Positions 16,332-26,640 of a stretch of DNA of 64,000 bases are shown here, in pieces. Position 1 is the first letter of the stretch; the number at the start of each line of letters is the position of its first letter. The stretch lies in the NCBI RefSeq assembly GCF_000253115.1, contig NC_014145.1, positions 992,001 through 1,056,000 on the forward strand, in the 5' to 3' direction. Both the position numbers and the translations under genes were made by a program. Under the pieces are notes generated by a model. That model saw only the letters and a program-made list of their open reading frames with translations. It ran no database searches and had not been told where the DNA came from. The stretch is from Thiomonas arsenitoxydans (lineage in GTDB: Bacteria; Pseudomonadota; Gammaproteobacteria; Burkholderiales; Burkholderiaceae_C).

Positions 16332-17111
16332 TTAGACGCCGAGCAGGTTTTGCAGTGCCGTTCTGTTTTTCTGCAAATCCGCACGGGTAATTTCCAGAAC
16401 GATCTGGCCGCGCTCCATCACATAAAAGCGGTCGGCGAGATGGGCGGAAAACCGGAAGTTCTGTTCAACCAGCAGAACAGAGAAGCCTTTGTGTTTGAGT
16501 GCCGTGATCGCGCGTCCCAGGGCTTGCACGATGACCGGAGCCAGCCCTTCGGAGATCTCGTCGAGCAGCAAAAGGCGCGCACCGGTGCGCAGAATGCGCG
16601 CCACCGCCAGCATCTGCTGCTCACCGCCCGACAGCCGAGTGCCCGGGCTATGGGCCCGTTCCTTCAAATTCGGGAACAGGGCGTAGATCTCGTCGGTGCT
16701 TAGGCCAGAAAAGCCCGTCTTCAGGTCGGGCGGCAGGAACAGGTTTTCCCGCGCCGAAAGGCTGGCGAAGATGCCGCGTTCCTCGGGGCAATAGCCCACG
16801 CCCAGCGGCGCCACGCGGTGGCGGGGCAGATTGATGGCCTCCGTGCCCGCGACGCGAATGCTGCCGGTGCGTCGGCCCGTGAGTCCCATGATGGCGCGCA
16901 GCGTGCTGGTGCGTCCTGCCCCGTTGCGGCCGAGCAGGCACACCGTCTCGCCCGGCTGCACGGTGAGATTCACCCCGTGCAGCACATGCGATTCGCCGTA
17001 CCAGGCATGCAGATTCTCGATGGCCAGTGCGGACGGCGGGCTGCCGTGGGTGGCCGGCGGTGCCGATGCTGTCGCCTGGACCGCGGAAGACGCGTCGGCG
17101 ACGCTGCTCAT
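16332..17111 (-). CDS. livF: LIV-type ABC transporter ATPase LivF, with Arg in Walker A
   Basis: 259 residues. The ABC signature LSGGEQQMLAVAR, Walker B RLLLLDEIS and the LivF-type SVLLVEQN are intact. The Walker A reads GRNGAGRTS at 61-69: the invariant Lys is Arg67, codon CGC at 16911-16913. The first 30 residues are a low-complexity Ala/Ser/Pro extension. It overlaps livG by 4 bp and precedes livK by 36 bp. If the Arg substitution impairs ATP hydrolysis, the LivG subunit could carry most of the activity, as is known for asymmetric ABC transporters. Confidence 0.92.
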   Translation of the reverse strand: MSSVADASSAVQATASAPPATHGSPPSALAIENLHAWYGESHVLHGVNLTVQPGETVCLLGRNGAGRTSTLRAIMGLTGRRTGSIRVAGTEAINLPRHRVAPLGVGYCPEERGIFASLSARENLFLPPDLKTGFSGLSTDEIYALFPNLKERAHSPGTRLSGGEQQMLAVARILRTGARLLLLDEISEGLAPVIVQALGRAITALKHKGFSVLLVEQNFRFSAHLADRFYVMERGQIVLEITRADLQKNRTALQNLLGV

Positions 17112-17884
17112 AGGGCAAGCTCCTCTTCGGCCTCGCCCATGTAGGCGGCGATCACCTCGGGATTGCGCGAAACCTCGTCGTAACTGCCTTCGGCCAGGAC
17201 CTGGCCGCGCTGCATGACCGTCACGCGGTCGCAGATGCTGGAGATGACCGACATATTGTGTTCGACCATCAAAACGGTGCGCCCCCGCGCGACGCGGCGG
17301 ATGAGTTCGGTCACCTGTTGCACGTCTTCGTGGCCCAGGCCCTGAGTCGGTTCATCAAGCAGCATCAGCTTGGGATTCATGGCCAGCGTAGTGGCGAGTT
17401 CCAGCGCCCGTTTGTGGCCATAGGGCAGGCTGGCTGCCGCACGACGGGCCTGGCTGGCAAGTCCGACCAGTTCGAGAAACTGCATCGCCTCGTCATTCAG
17501 GCGATCGAGCGCCCGGGTCGAGCGCCAGAACTGGGTGGCCAGCCCGGCCTGCCGCTGCAAGCCGACGCGGACGTTTTCGAGCAAGGTCATCTGAGAAAAG
17601 GTGGCACTGATCTGAAAGGAGCGCACCATACCAAGCCGGGCAATATCTGCCGGCTGCAGATGGGTAATAGGTTGATTCTGAAAATAAACTTCACCTGAAG
17701 TGGGCGTAATGAATTTGCTCAATAAATTGAAGCAGGTGGTTTTTCCGGCGCCGTTGGGGCCGACGAGCGCGTGAATGGTGCCTTCATTAACCTGTAGATT
17801 GACATTCTGAACTGCGGCAAATCCGTAAAACTGTTTACTCAGTCCCTCTGCGCGCAAGATGGTCGTGTTCGGCATGAGCTTCAT
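17108..17884 (-). CDS. livG: LIV-type ABC transporter ATPase LivG
   Basis: 258 residues. Walker A is GPNGAGKTT, Walker B LMLLDEPTQGL, and the switch His is in MVEHNMS. The signature is LPYGHKRALE, a LivG-type variant of LSGGQ. It is the first gene of the operon; the ATG at 17882-17884 or another three codons on could be the start. Unlike LivF it keeps the catalytic Lys. The promoter should lie in 17885-18080. Confidence 0.93.
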   Translation of the reverse strand: MKLMPNTTILRAEGLSKQFYGFAAVQNVNLQVNEGTIHALVGPNGAGKTTCFNLLSKFITPTSGEVYFQNQPITHLQPADIARLGMVRSFQISATFSQMTLLENVRVGLQRQAGLATQFWRSTRALDRLNDEAMQFLELVGLASQARRAAASLPYGHKRALELATTLAMNPKLMLLDEPTQGLGHEDVQQVTELIRRVARGRTVLMVEHNMSVISSICDRVTVMQRGQVLAEGSYDEVSRNPEVIAAYMGEAEEELAL

Positions 17885-18079
17885 CCTCTAGAACGCTTGC
17901 ATTTTGCTGCAATGCACCCTGGGCGCTCAAGAGTCCAGCGCCAGTGGAAACCCTGATGATTGGCATGATTTGGTAAAAGTCTTTGAGAATTTGTACTAAA
18001 TGACACAAACAGTCACATCGAATTAAATACTCCGGCGAGTAAATCATGCTATGTACCCGCCTTCGGTGCGGGAAATCGC
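17885..18079 (-). other. Probable promoter region of the liv operon
   Basis: About 195 bp upstream of livG, notably A/T-richer than the surrounding sequence (for example 17955-18050), as expected of a promoter or regulator-binding region. No operator for a known regulator was recognised and no coding frame is convincing. Confidence 0.4.
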
Positions 18080-18115
18080 AAAAAAAAGCCCACCCGAAAA
18101 ATAATCGGCTTGGGC
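18080..18115 (-). terminator. Intrinsic terminator downstream of the semialdehyde dehydrogenase gene
   Basis: Read on the minus strand: stem GCCCA and CCGA (with a small bulge), A/T loop, TCGG and TGGGC, followed by eight T. It lies about 40 bp after the stop at 18156. Confidence 0.75.
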
Positions 18116-18155
18116 CTTATTTTGAATGGTTTTCTGATGAGGCAAAGTCTCTGGA

Positions 18156-19649
18156 TTACTTGTTCAAATCACCCAGGCAGAGATATTTCATTTCGACATA
18201 TTCGTCGATGCCGTGATGCGAGCCTTCGCGGCCCAGGCCGGACTGTTTCACGCCGCCGAAGGGGGCAACTTCGTTGGACATCAAGCCGGTGTTGATGCCC
18301 ACCATGCCGTATTCGAGTTCCTCGGCCACGCGGAAGATGCGGCCGACGTCGCGGCTGAAGAAGTAGGCGGCCAGGCCGAATTCGGTGGCGTTGGCCGCGG
18401 CGATGGCCTCGGCTTCGGTTTTGAAGCGGAACACCGGCGCCACCGGGCCGAAGGTTTCCTCTCTGGCGCAGAGCATGTCGCTGGTCACATCGGCCAGCAC
18501 CGTGGCCTGGAAGAACCGTCCGGCATGGGGGCCGGCCTCCACCCGCTTGCCGCCCACCACCATGCGCGCGCCCTTGGAGGTAGCGTCGCTGATGTGCTTC
18601 TCGACCTTGGCCAGCGCCTGATCGTCGATCAGCGGGCCTAGATTCACGCCTTCATCGAAGCCGCTGCCGATTTTCAGGCTGCCCACGGCCTGCGCCAGAC
18701 GCTCGACGAATCGGTCGTAGATGCCGTCCTGCACATACAGCCGGTTGGCGCAGACGCAGGTCTGGCCGGCATTGCGGTACTTGCTCGCCATGGCGCCCTC
18801 GATGGCCGAATCGAGATCGGCATCGTCGAACACGATGAAGGGCGCGTTGCCGCCGAGTTCGAGCGAGAGCTTCTTGATACTGGGCGCCGACTGCGCCATG
18901 AGAATGCGGCCGACCTCGGTGGAGCCGGTGAACGACAGATGACGCACCACCTTTGATGCGCACAGCAGCTTGCCGATGGCGATCGACCCTTCGGCGTCGG
19001 CGGTGAGCACGTTGAGCACGCCGCGCGGAATGCCGGCGCGGTGGGCCAGTTCAGCCGCGGCCAGCGCGGTCAGCGGCGTCTGTTCGGCGGGCTTGATGAC
19101 CACCGGGCAACCGGCGGCCAGCGCGGGAGCGACCTTGCGGGTGATCATGGCCAGCGGGAAATTCCACGGCGTGATCGCCGCGCAGACGCCGACGGGCTGC
19201 TTGAGGACGAGCAAGCGCTTGGTGGCGTCGGGGCTGGGAATGGTTTCGCCGTAGACGCGCTTGGCTTCTTCGGCGAACCATTCCACGAAGCTGGCGCCAT
19301 AGAGCACTTCGCCCTTGGCCTCGGTCAGCGGCTTGCCTTGTTCGGCGGTCATCAGGCGGGCCAGGTCGTCCGCGTTGGCCACCAGCAGATCAAACCACTT
19401 GCGCAGGATGGCGGCGCGCTGTTTGGCCGGTAGGGCGCGCCAGGCGGGCCAGGCCGCGTCTGCGGCGTCGATGGCGAGCTGGGCGTGCATCGGCTCCAAC
19501 GCGGGCACCTGCGCCAGTTCGGCGTTGGTGGCTGGGTCGGTGACCGCGAAGCGGCGGGCGGAATCGATCCACTGGCCGTCGATATAGGCCTGGGTCTTGA
19601 ACAGCGTGGGGTCTTTGAGCAGGGACAGCGGATTGGCGGGCCGGTTCAT
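18156..19649 (-). CDS. gabD: NAD(P)-dependent succinate-semialdehyde dehydrogenase
   Basis: 497 residues, the normal GabD length. The cofactor segment TPWNFPLAMITRKVAPALAAG, the glutamate motif LELGG (E264) and the catalytic C298 in GQTCVCANR are intact; the C-terminal PFGGVKQSGLGREGSHHG is characteristic of GabD-type enzymes. It oxidises succinate semialdehyde to succinate, feeding the TCA cycle. No GABA transaminase gene is adjacent, so the source of the substrate is not evident, and a related semialdehyde is possible. It is monocistronic with its own terminator. Confidence 0.9.
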   Translation of the reverse strand: MNRPANPLSLLKDPTLFKTQAYIDGQWIDSARRFAVTDPATNAELAQVPALEPMHAQLAIDAADAAWPAWRALPAKQRAAILRKWFDLLVANADDLARLMTAEQGKPLTEAKGEVLYGASFVEWFAEEAKRVYGETIPSPDATKRLLVLKQPVGVCAAITPWNFPLAMITRKVAPALAAGCPVVIKPAEQTPLTALAAAELAHRAGIPRGVLNVLTADAEGSIAIGKLLCASKVVRHLSFTGSTEVGRILMAQSAPSIKKLSLELGGNAPFIVFDDADLDSAIEGAMASKYRNAGQTCVCANRLYVQDGIYDRFVERLAQAVGSLKIGSGFDEGVNLGPLIDDQALAKVEKHISDATSKGARMVVGGKRVEAGPHAGRFFQATVLADVTSDMLCAREETFGPVAPVFRFKTEAEAIAAANATEFGLAAYFFSRDVGRIFRVAEELEYGMVGINTGLMSNEVAPFGGVKQSGLGREGSHHGIDEYVEMKYLCLGDLNK

Positions 19650-19764
19650 GGGCAGCTCCGGTTGGGGTGAACGGGGTTGGATCGCAAGCCCTAAAATCTA
19701 ACCTTTTGCATGATCGTGCGCCAGAGCCAGTTCCGCGCCCGTGCCACAGCCACTTACCCGCCCC

Positions 19765-22518
19765 ATGAACGTCTCCGACATCCGCGAAAAATTTCTGGCC
19801 TATTTTGAGTCGCAGGGTTCCACCCGCGTGGCGTCTTCCTCGCTTGTGCCGGGTAACGACCCCACGCTGCTGTTCACCAACTCGGGCATGGTGCAGTTCA
19901 AGGACGTGTTCCTCGGGCAGGATCAGCGTCCGTACAAGCGCGCCACCACGGCACAGCGCTGCGTGCGCGCCGGCGGCAAGCACAACGATCTGGAGAACGT
20001 GGGCTATACCGCGCGGCATCACACCTTCTTCGAGATGCTGGGCAACTTCAGCTTTGGCGACTACTTCAAGCGCGAAGCCATCCGCTACGCCTGGGAGTTG
20101 CTCACCACGGTGTACAAGCTCCCGGCCGAGAAGCTATGGGTGACGGTGTACGCCGAAGATGATGAAGCCCACGACATCTGGGCCAAGGAAGTCGGCGTGC
20201 CGGTGGAGCGCATCATCCGCATTGGCGACAACAAGGGCGCCCGCTACGCCTCAGACAACTTCTGGCAGATGGCCGACACCGGCCCCTGCGGGCCCTGCAG
20301 CGAGATTTTCTACGACCACGGCCCCGAGATCTGGGGCGGCCCGCCCGGCTCGCCCGAGGAAGATGGCGACCGCTACATCGAGATCTGGAACCTGGTGTTC
20401 ATGCAGTTCGAGCGCTACGCCGCTGGCGAGGAGCGCTTCGATACCGAAGATCAGGCCACCGCACGCAAACAGGCCGTCGAGGCCGAGGGCGGCATCGGCC
20501 TGGTGAGCAAGGATGGCGAAGGCTACAAGCTGGCCGTCTTCCGCCAGAAGCCGCTGCCCAAGCCCTGCGTGGATACCGGCATGGGCCTGGAGCGCATTGC
20601 CGCCGTGCTGCAGCATGTGCACAGCAATTACGAGATCGACCTGTTTCAGGCGCTCATCAAGGCCGCTGCGCGCGAGACCGCGACCGCCGATCTGGGCCAC
20701 GCCTCGCTCAAGGTCATCGCCGACCACATCCGCGCCTGCGCTTTTCTCATCGTCGATGGCGTGATTCCGGGCAACGAAGGGCGCGGCTATGTTCTGCGGC
20801 GCATCAACCGCCGCGCCATCCGCCACGGCTACAAGCTGGGCGTGCGCCAGCCGTTCTTCTACAAAATGGTGCCCGATCTGGTGGCGCAGATGGGCGCGGC
20901 CTATCCCGAGCTGGCCGAGGTGCAAGGCCGCGTGGCCGAGGTGCTGCAGGCGGAAGAAGCGCGCTTTTTCGAGACCATCGAACATGGCATGGGCGTGCTC
21001 GACACCGAACTGGCTGCGCTGCGCGCCGCGGGTGGCAATCTGCTGGCCGGTGAACTGGCCTTCAAGCTGCATGACACCTTCGGCTTCCCGCTCGACCTCA
21101 CGCAAGACGTGTGCCGCGAGCACGGCATGAAGGTCGATGAAGCCGCTTTCGATGCCGCCATGGCCCGCCAGCGCGAGCAAGCACGTGCAGCGGGCAAGTT
21201 CAAGATGCAGGCCGCGCTCGACTACGTCGGCGACAAGACCCGCTTCGACGGTTACGAGCATCTGCTGGTGAAGGAGGCGCGCGTGGTCGCGCTGTACAAG
21301 GACGGCACTTCGGTGCCGACCTTGCAGGCCGGTGACCCAGGCGTGGTCGTGCTCGACCGCACGCCGTTCTACGCCGAATCTGGCGGGCAGGTGGGCGACA
21401 GCGGTGTGCTGTTCGAGGGCGACTCCTGCGAGCTGCGCTTTGTCGTGCACGATACGCAAAAGCTGCAGGCGGATGTGTTCGGCCACCACGGCACGCTCGA
21501 ATCGGGCAGCCTCAAAGTGGGCGAAATCGTGGCCGCGCAGGTGGACGGCGAGCGCCGTCAGGCGGTCATGCGCAACCACAGTGTGACCCACCTGATGCAC
21601 AAGGCGCTGCGTCTGGTGCTGGGCGATCATGTGCAGCAAAAGGGTTCGCTGGTCGATGCCGACAAGACCCGCTTCGACTTTGCCCACGACGCGCCGATGA
21701 GCGACGACGAGATCGCCCGAGTCGAGCGCCTGGTGAACGAGGAAATTCTGGCTAACGCCGCAACGCAAGCCCGCGTGATGCCCATCGACGAGGCCAAGGG
21801 GCTGGGCGCGATGATGTTGTTCGGCGAGAAGTACGGCGACACCGTGCGGGTGCTCGACATCGGCACGTCACGCGAGCTGTGTGGCGGCACCCACGTGGCG
21901 CGCACCGGCGACATCGGGCTGTTCAAAATTGTGTTTGAAGGCGGTGTGGCCGCGGGCATCCGCCGGGTGGAGGCCATCACCGGCCTGAACGCCCTGGCCT
22001 TTGTGCAGAAGCAGAATGCGCTGGTTGCGCGGCTGTCGCGCACCCTGAAGGCGCCGGCCGAGGAGTCTGCGGCCAAGGTCGAGCAACTGTTAGAGCAGCA
22101 GCGCCAGCTCGAAAAGGACCTGGCCCAGCTCAAGGCACAGCAGGCCGCCGCCCAGGGCGACGCCCTGGTGTCGCAGGCCATCACCATCGGCGGCACCTCG
22201 GTGCTGCTGGCGCGCATGGACGGGCTGGACGCCAAGGGCTTGCGCGAAGCGGTGGACCGCATCAAGTCCAAACTCAAGACGGTCGTGGTGCTGCTGGCGA
22301 GTAGAGAGGGCGACAAGGTGCAGCTCGCCGCAGGAGTGAGTGCCGACCGCGTGGGTCAGATCAAGGCTGGCGATCTGGTTAGTGCCGCGGCGCAGGCCGT
22401 GGGCGGCAAGGGTGGCGGTCGGCCGGACTTCGCCATGGCCGGCGGTACTCAGCCCGAGCAGATCGACGCCGCGCTGGCCCAGGCCAAGAGCCTGCTGCAA
22501 CAGCGTCTCGGCGCCTGA
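19765..22518 (+). CDS. alaS: Alanyl-tRNA synthetase
   Basis: 917 residues from the ATG at 19765, which aligns with the family start ([17 protein letters not shown]); an in-frame GTG 24 bp upstream is less likely. The class II catalytic core ([19 protein letters not shown], and the [20 protein letters not shown] region), the editing-domain zinc motif (HSVTHLMH with [14 protein letters not shown]) and the C-terminal C-Ala domain are all present. It charges tRNA-Ala and hydrolyses mischarged Ser- and Gly-tRNA-Ala. No clear ribosome-binding site is visible, so the transcript may be nearly leaderless. coaBC follows directly. Confidence 0.97.
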   Translation: MNVSDIREKFLAYFESQGSTRVASSSLVPGNDPTLLFTNSGMVQFKDVFLGQDQRPYKRATTAQRCVRAGGKHNDLENVGYTARHHTFFEMLGNFSFGDYFKREAIRYAWELLTTVYKLPAEKLWVTVYAEDDEAHDIWAKEVGVPVERIIRIGDNKGARYASDNFWQMADTGPCGPCSEIFYDHGPEIWGGPPGSPEEDGDRYIEIWNLVFMQFERYAAGEERFDTEDQATARKQAVEAEGGIGLVSKDGEGYKLAVFRQKPLPKPCVDTGMGLERIAAVLQHVHSNYEIDLFQALIKAAARETATADLGHASLKVIADHIRACAFLIVDGVIPGNEGRGYVLRRINRRAIRHGYKLGVRQPFFYKMVPDLVAQMGAAYPELAEVQGRVAEVLQAEEARFFETIEHGMGVLDTELAALRAAGGNLLAGELAFKLHDTFGFPLDLTQDVCREHGMKVDEAAFDAAMARQREQARAAGKFKMQAALDYVGDKTRFDGYEHLLVKEARVVALYKDGTSVPTLQAGDPGVVVLDRTPFYAESGGQVGDSGVLFEGDSCELRFVVHDTQKLQADVFGHHGTLESGSLKVGEIVAAQVDGERRQAVMRNHSVTHLMHKALRLVLGDHVQQKGSLVDADKTRFDFAHDAPMSDDEIARVERLVNEEILANAATQARVMPIDEAKGLGAMMLFGEKYGDTVRVLDIGTSRELCGGTHVARTGDIGLFKIVFEGGVAAGIRRVEAITGLNALAFVQKQNALVARLSRTLKAPAEESAAKVEQLLEQQRQLEKDLAQLKAQQAAAQGDALVSQAITIGGTSVLLARMDGLDAKGLREAVDRIKSKLKTVVVLLASREGDKVQLAAGVSADRVGQIKAGDLVSAAAQAVGGKGGGRPDFAMAGGTQPEQIDAALAQAKSLLQQRLGA

Positions 22519-23733
22519 ATGCGCGCAGTGGCCATGGACTTGCAGGGCAAACACATTGTTCTCGCCGTCACCGGCGGAGTCGCGGCCTACAAGGCGGCCG
22601 AGCTGACGAGGCTGCTGGTCAAGGCGGGGGCGACGGTGCAGGTCGTGCTGACGGCTGCGGGTGCGCGCTTTGTCGGCGCCGCGACCTTCCAGGCGCTCAC
22701 CGGTCGGCCGGTGTTCGACGATCTGTGGGATACCCGCGTGGGCAATGGCATGGCGCATATCGAGCTGACGCGCGCCGCCGATCTCGTGGTCGTTGCGCCA
22801 GCCACGGCGAATGTGCTCGCGCAGGCCGCGGGCGGCTTGTCGGACGATCTGCTTCCCACCCTGCTGCTTGCGTCCAACAGACCCGTGCTGTTCGCCCCAG
22901 CGATGAACCGCGAGATGTGGGGCCATCCGGCCACGCAGCGCAACGTCGCCCGGCTGCGCGAAGACGGCGCGCTGATCAGCGGCCCGGCCGCGGGCGAGCA
23001 GGCCTGCGGCGAGGTCGGCGAAGGCCGCATGGTCGAACCCGAAGACCTGTTGCAGGACATCGTCGCTGCGTTTCAACCCAAATTGTTCAAAGGCCGCACC
23101 GTGCTGGTCACCGCCGGCCCCACCTTCGAGGCCATCGACCCAGTACGTGGTCTGACCAACCGCTCCAGCGGCAAGATGGGCTACGCCGTGGCCCGGGCGG
23201 CGCGCGAGGCCGGGGCGCGCGTGGTGCTGGTTAGCGGCCCGACCGCACTGCCCGCGCCGCATGGCGTACAGCGGGTGGAGGTGAGCAGCGCGCAGGAGAT
23301 GTTCGACGCGGTGATGACGCAGGTCGGCGCCGCGCAGGTGTTCATCGCCACCGCGGCCGTGGCCGACTGGCGGCCCGCACAGGTGCATGCGCAAAAACAG
23401 AAAAAGCGCGAAGGCGAGGGCGCTCCGACCATTGCCTTGCAGGCGAACCCGGATATTCTCGCCGCGGTAGCCGCTTTGCCGCAGCCGCCGTTCTGCGTGG
23501 GTTTTGCCGCCGAGAGCGAAAAACTGGCGGAACACGCCGCAGCCAAACGTGTGCGCAAGAATGTGCCGCTGCTAGTGGGCAACCTCGGGCCGGACACTTT
23601 CGGCCGCGACGACAACCGGCTAGAACTGTTCGACGCTGCCGGTCATCACCCTCTGGGCAGCGGCGACAAGCTAGTGCTGGCGCGCAAGCTCATCGAGGAG
23701 ATCGCTGCCCGGCTTGAACGTGCTGGTCTCTGA
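22519..23733 (+). CDS. coaBC: Bifunctional phosphopantothenoylcysteine decarboxylase / phosphopantothenate-cysteine ligase
   Basis: 404 residues if translation starts at the ATG at 22519, immediately after the alaS stop (TGAATG); a second ATG at 22534 gives the usual N-terminus ([19 protein letters not shown]) and may be the true start. The CoaC flavoprotein half carries [16 protein letters not shown]; the CoaB half carries [22 protein letters not shown] and [10 protein letters not shown]. It performs two successive steps of coenzyme A synthesis. The dut gene follows 54 bp later, an arrangement shared by many bacteria. Confidence 0.95.
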   Translation: MRAVAMDLQGKHIVLAVTGGVAAYKAAELTRLLVKAGATVQVVLTAAGARFVGAATFQALTGRPVFDDLWDTRVGNGMAHIELTRAADLVVVAPATANVLAQAAGGLSDDLLPTLLLASNRPVLFAPAMNREMWGHPATQRNVARLREDGALISGPAAGEQACGEVGEGRMVEPEDLLQDIVAAFQPKLFKGRTVLVTAGPTFEAIDPVRGLTNRSSGKMGYAVARAAREAGARVVLVSGPTALPAPHGVQRVEVSSAQEMFDAVMTQVGAAQVFIATAAVADWRPAQVHAQKQKKREGEGAPTIALQANPDILAAVAALPQPPFCVGFAAESEKLAEHAAAKRVRKNVPLLVGNLGPDTFGRDDNRLELFDAAGHHPLGSGDKLVLARKLIEEIAARLERAGL

Positions 23734-23786
23734 GCGGTGTGTGCCGCCGCCCGCGATTGAATCGCTTCATCCACCAAGGAATCCTC

Positions 23787-24242
23787 TTGTCTCAGCCCCG
23801 CATCGCCGTCCGCCTTCTCGATGACCGTCTGCGCGAGCAGCTTCCCGCCTACGCCAGCCCAGGCAGCGCGGGCATGGATCTGCGCGCTTGCATCGACGCC
23901 CCCCTGACCCTGCAACCGGGCCAGGCCGAGCTCATTCCCACCGGTCTGGCCATGCACATCGGCGACTGCGGCCTGTGCGCCATGCTGCTGCCGCGCTCCG
24001 GCCTGGGGCACAAGCACGGCGTGGTACTGGGTAATCTGGTCGGTCTGATCGATTCCGACTATCAAGGTCCGCTGATGGTGAGCTGCTGGAACCGCGGCAG
24101 CGCGGCCTACACCGTGCAACCGATGGAGCGCATCGCGCAGATGGTCATCGTGCCGGTGGTGCAGGCGCAGTGGGAGGTGGTGGAGCACTTCGACGCCACC
24201 GAGCGCGGCGCCGGGGGCTTTGGCTCCACCGGCGCGCACTGA
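23787..24242 (+). CDS. dut: dUTP diphosphatase
   Basis: 151 residues from a TTG at 23787, chosen because AAGGA lies 7 nt upstream and the protein then starts [14 protein letters not shown], as E. coli Dut does. All five trimeric-dUTPase motifs are present: [40 protein letters not shown] and GAGGFGSTG. It hydrolyses dUTP to dUMP, preventing uracil incorporation and feeding dTMP synthesis. Confidence 0.95.
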   Translation: MSQPRIAVRLLDDRLREQLPAYASPGSAGMDLRACIDAPLTLQPGQAELIPTGLAMHIGDCGLCAMLLPRSGLGHKHGVVLGNLVGLIDSDYQGPLMVSCWNRGSAAYTVQPMERIAQMVIVPVVQAQWEVVEHFDATERGAGGFGSTGAH

Positions 24243-24268
24243 TCCGCGCAAACCCATAGGGCTGTGAC

Positions 24269-24853
24269 ATGGCGCGTCGCTGGGCCAAGCTGCTGGTACG
24301 CAAGTTCGAGGTGATGCAAAGCAGTCCGTGGCTGCGCCCCTTCGCCAAATACATTGCGCACCCGGCGCTGTGGAGCCTGAACCGCCGCAGCGTGGCGCTG
24401 GCGGTGGCGGCGGGCATGTTCGGCGGCTTGATTCCCGGCCCGTTCCAGATGCTCACCGCGGGCATTCTGGCTGTGATGGTGCGGTGCAACTTTCCCATCG
24501 CCCTGGTGGTAACGCTCTACAGCAATCCGCTCACCATCGTGCCGCTCTACCTCGTGGCCTATAAGCTCGGCGTGCTGGTCAGCACCGAGCAGGCCACGCA
24601 CAGGCTCACCGCGCCGCCCGATTTCGACTGGCTGCACCTCTGGGATTCGACCGTTGCGCTGGCGCACTGGGCCTGGAATCTGGGCACGCCGCTGTTCGTC
24701 GGCGTGCCGCTGCTGGCGCTCGTTCTGGCCGTTGCCGGTTATTTCATCACCCTGTTCGGTTGGAGTTTGCATCTGCGGCTGGAATGGCGCGCGCGCAAAA
24801 AAGCGCGGCTGGCGCGCGAAGCGGCCAGCGCGCAGCAGAAAAACCGAGAATGA
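24269..24853 (+). CDS. DUF2062 family membrane protein
   Basis: 194 residues. DUF2062 features include FAKYIAHPALWSLNRRSVALA, the Gly-rich GMFGGLIPGPFQMLTA helix and SNPLTIVPLYLVAYKLG. Three or four transmembrane segments are predicted and the C-terminus is a highly basic, Ala-rich tail (EWRARKKARLAREAA). The function of the family is unknown. It follows dut by 26 bp and is probably in the same transcript; it converges on the FKBP gene. Confidence 0.88.
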   Translation: MARRWAKLLVRKFEVMQSSPWLRPFAKYIAHPALWSLNRRSVALAVAAGMFGGLIPGPFQMLTAGILAVMVRCNFPIALVVTLYSNPLTIVPLYLVAYKLGVLVSTEQATHRLTAPPDFDWLHLWDSTVALAHWAWNLGTPLFVGVPLLALVLAVAGYFITLFGWSLHLRLEWRARKKARLAREAASAQQKNRE

Positions 24854-24881
24854 CGCCTAACAGCGGGGTTTACCGCGAGGT

Positions 24882-25388
24882 TTATTTCTCGCCGGGGAGA
24901 AACAGCCCTGCATCAGCCGAATCGAGCAGCGCGCTCTGCGCCTCGATTTCGTCGGGATCGGCTTCGCGCACGTCGAGCACGGTGTATTCGATGCGCAGCG
25001 CCATACCGGCCAGCGGATGGTTGCCGTCGAGCAGCACCTTGTCGTCGTGAATTTCGGTCACGGTGTAGAAGGCATCGGCATCGCCCGGCGAGCAGCCCTC
25101 GGGCAGTTGCTCGAACATCATGCCCTCTTCGAGTTCGGCGGGAAACAGCTTGCGGTCTTCGACCAGCAGCAAGTCGGCGTCGTAGTCGCCGAACGCATCT
25201 TCGGGCTGCAGGTAGATGTCGCCCTTGTCGCCCACGCCCATGCCCAGCATCTGCTCGGCCATGCGCGGCAGCAGATCGTCGCCGCCGACATAGAAGTCGT
25301 CGCCTTCGGCGTTTTCGTCGATCAACTCGCCTTGCGAGTCTGTCATGCGCCAGGACAGGGTGGCGACAAGGCCTTCGGTAATTTTCAT
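24882..25388 (-). CDS. SlyD-like FKBP-type peptidyl-prolyl isomerase
   Basis: 168 residues from the ATG at 25386-25388, where the conserved N-terminus begins (KITEGLVATLSWRMTDSQGELID); the frame extends 27 codons upstream without support. The FKBP fold is split by an insert-in-flap chaperone domain (DKGDIYLQPEDAFGDYDADLL, then GNHPLAGMALRIEYTVLDV). Unlike E. coli SlyD it lacks the His/Cys-rich metal-binding tail and ends acidic, so it is closer to the short cytoplasmic FKBPs (FkpB/SlyD2). It should catalyse proline isomerisation and assist folding. It is divergent from the RoxA gene, 65 bp apart. Confidence 0.88.
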   Translation of the reverse strand: MKITEGLVATLSWRMTDSQGELIDENAEGDDFYVGGDDLLPRMAEQMLGMGVGDKGDIYLQPEDAFGDYDADLLLVEDRKLFPAELEEGMMFEQLPEGCSPGDADAFYTVTEIHDDKVLLDGNHPLAGMALRIEYTVLDVREADPDEIEAQSALLDSADAGLFLPGEK

Positions 25389-25453
25389 GGTTATGCTCGC
25401 TGGAGTTTGAATATGGAAACGGGGAACGACCAAAAGTTCGCCCGCATTGGAAC

Positions 25454-26620
25454 ATGACAAAGATGTCAACTGCGACGCTTCATTGGGGGGCCTTCACCGA
25501 AGCCCGCTTTCTGCGCGAAATCTGGCAGCGTAAACCGCTGCTACTGCGCCAGGCCTTTCCGGGCTTCAAGCCCCTGCTCAGCCGGGCGCAACTGTTCGCT
25601 CTGGCCGGGCAGGACGATGTCGAATCGCGCCTGTTGCAGCGCGCGGGCCGCCGTTGGCAGCTCGATCACGGGCCTTTTTCGCGCAAGCAGCTTCCGCCCG
25701 TCGAACAGCGCAACTGGACGCTGCTGGTTCAGGGGGTGAACCTGCACGTCGATGCCGCAGGCGATTTGCTGCGGCAATTCCGCTTCATTCCCGACGCGCG
25801 GCTCGACGACCTGATGATTTCGTGGGCCAGCGAGGGCGGCGGCGTTGGGCCGCACCAAGATGCTTATGACGTATTCCTGCTGCAAGCCGCCGGACGGCGG
25901 CGCTGGCGCATCGGTCCGGTGGAAGACGCCACGCTACAACCCGGCAAACCGGTCAAGCTGCTGGCGAAATTCACGCCCGAGGAAGACCTGATCCTCGAAC
26001 CCGGCGACATGCTCTATCTGCCCCCCGGCTGGGGCCACGACGGCATCGCGGCCAGCGGTGATTGCATGACTTACTCAGTGGGCTTTCGCGCGCCGCCGCA
26101 GGGCGAGTTGCTCAAGGAAGTGTTGTGGCAACTGGCGGAAGCGCAGCAAGGCGGCGCGATCTACCGCGATCCGCCGCTGCGCTCGGGGGCGTCTCCTGCG
26201 CGGCTACCCGAGGCCATGGTGAAGTTTGCCCGCGAGGCTTTCAACCGCCTCAAACCCGACGCCGCGATGTTCGAGAACGTGCTCGGTCTCTACCTCACCA
26301 CTCCCAAGCCCCAGGTCTGGTTCGAAAGCGTCGAAACCCCTGCAGCCACATTGCGCCGCGCATGTCGGCAGACGGGTTGTCGGCTCGATCGCCGCAGCAA
26401 AATGCTCTACACCGCGCAGGCGCTGTTTTTCAATGGAGAGAAGGTGGATGCTGCATTGGCGTCCTCCGCGTTGCTGCGCCAACTGGCCGATCAGCAAAAC
26501 CTGAGCGCTGCGCAGGTTCAGTCGGCCAGTTCGGCAGAGCTGGCCGCCTTGGCCGACTGGTGCTCTATCGGCTGGTTGCAACCGGGCCATGAGCGTTCAG
26601 CCGAGAGTTCGCCCGCATAG
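25454..26620 (+). CDS. roxA: JmjC/cupin ribosomal oxygenase RoxA-like (50S L16 arginine hydroxylase)
   Basis: 388 residues (ATG at 25454; another at 25463). The 2-oxoglutarate/Fe(II) oxygenase facial triad is visible: H134 and D136 in GPHQDAYDVFLLQ and H195 in PPGWGHDGIA. The ASEGGGVGPHQD segment and the C-terminal winged-helix-like region match E. coli RoxA (YcfD), which hydroxylates an Arg of ribosomal protein L16. Length agrees with YcfD (373 residues). The substrate assignment is by family only. A small unknown gene follows 20 bp downstream. Confidence 0.9.
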   Translation: MTKMSTATLHWGAFTEARFLREIWQRKPLLLRQAFPGFKPLLSRAQLFALAGQDDVESRLLQRAGRRWQLDHGPFSRKQLPPVEQRNWTLLVQGVNLHVDAAGDLLRQFRFIPDARLDDLMISWASEGGGVGPHQDAYDVFLLQAAGRRRWRIGPVEDATLQPGKPVKLLAKFTPEEDLILEPGDMLYLPPGWGHDGIAASGDCMTYSVGFRAPPQGELLKEVLWQLAEAQQGGAIYRDPPLRSGASPARLPEAMVKFAREAFNRLKPDAAMFENVLGLYLTTPKPQVWFESVETPAATLRRACRQTGCRLDRRSKMLYTAQALFFNGEKVDAALASSALLRQLADQQNLSAAQVQSASSAELAALADWCSIGWLQPGHERSAESSPA

Positions 26621-26640
26621 CAAACTCGAGTGACATCCAG

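Noticed and set aside
17108..17884. LivG signature reads LPYGHKR instead of LSGGQ
   Set aside because: Variants of the form L-x-Y-G-x-x-R are normal in LivG proteins, so this is not unusual, in contrast to the LivF Walker A change.
20251..21768. 505-codon open frame antisense to alaS
   Set aside because: Long antisense frames are expected in high-G+C coding DNA. The translation is His/Gln/Val-rich, with no recognisable domain, and alaS is certain.
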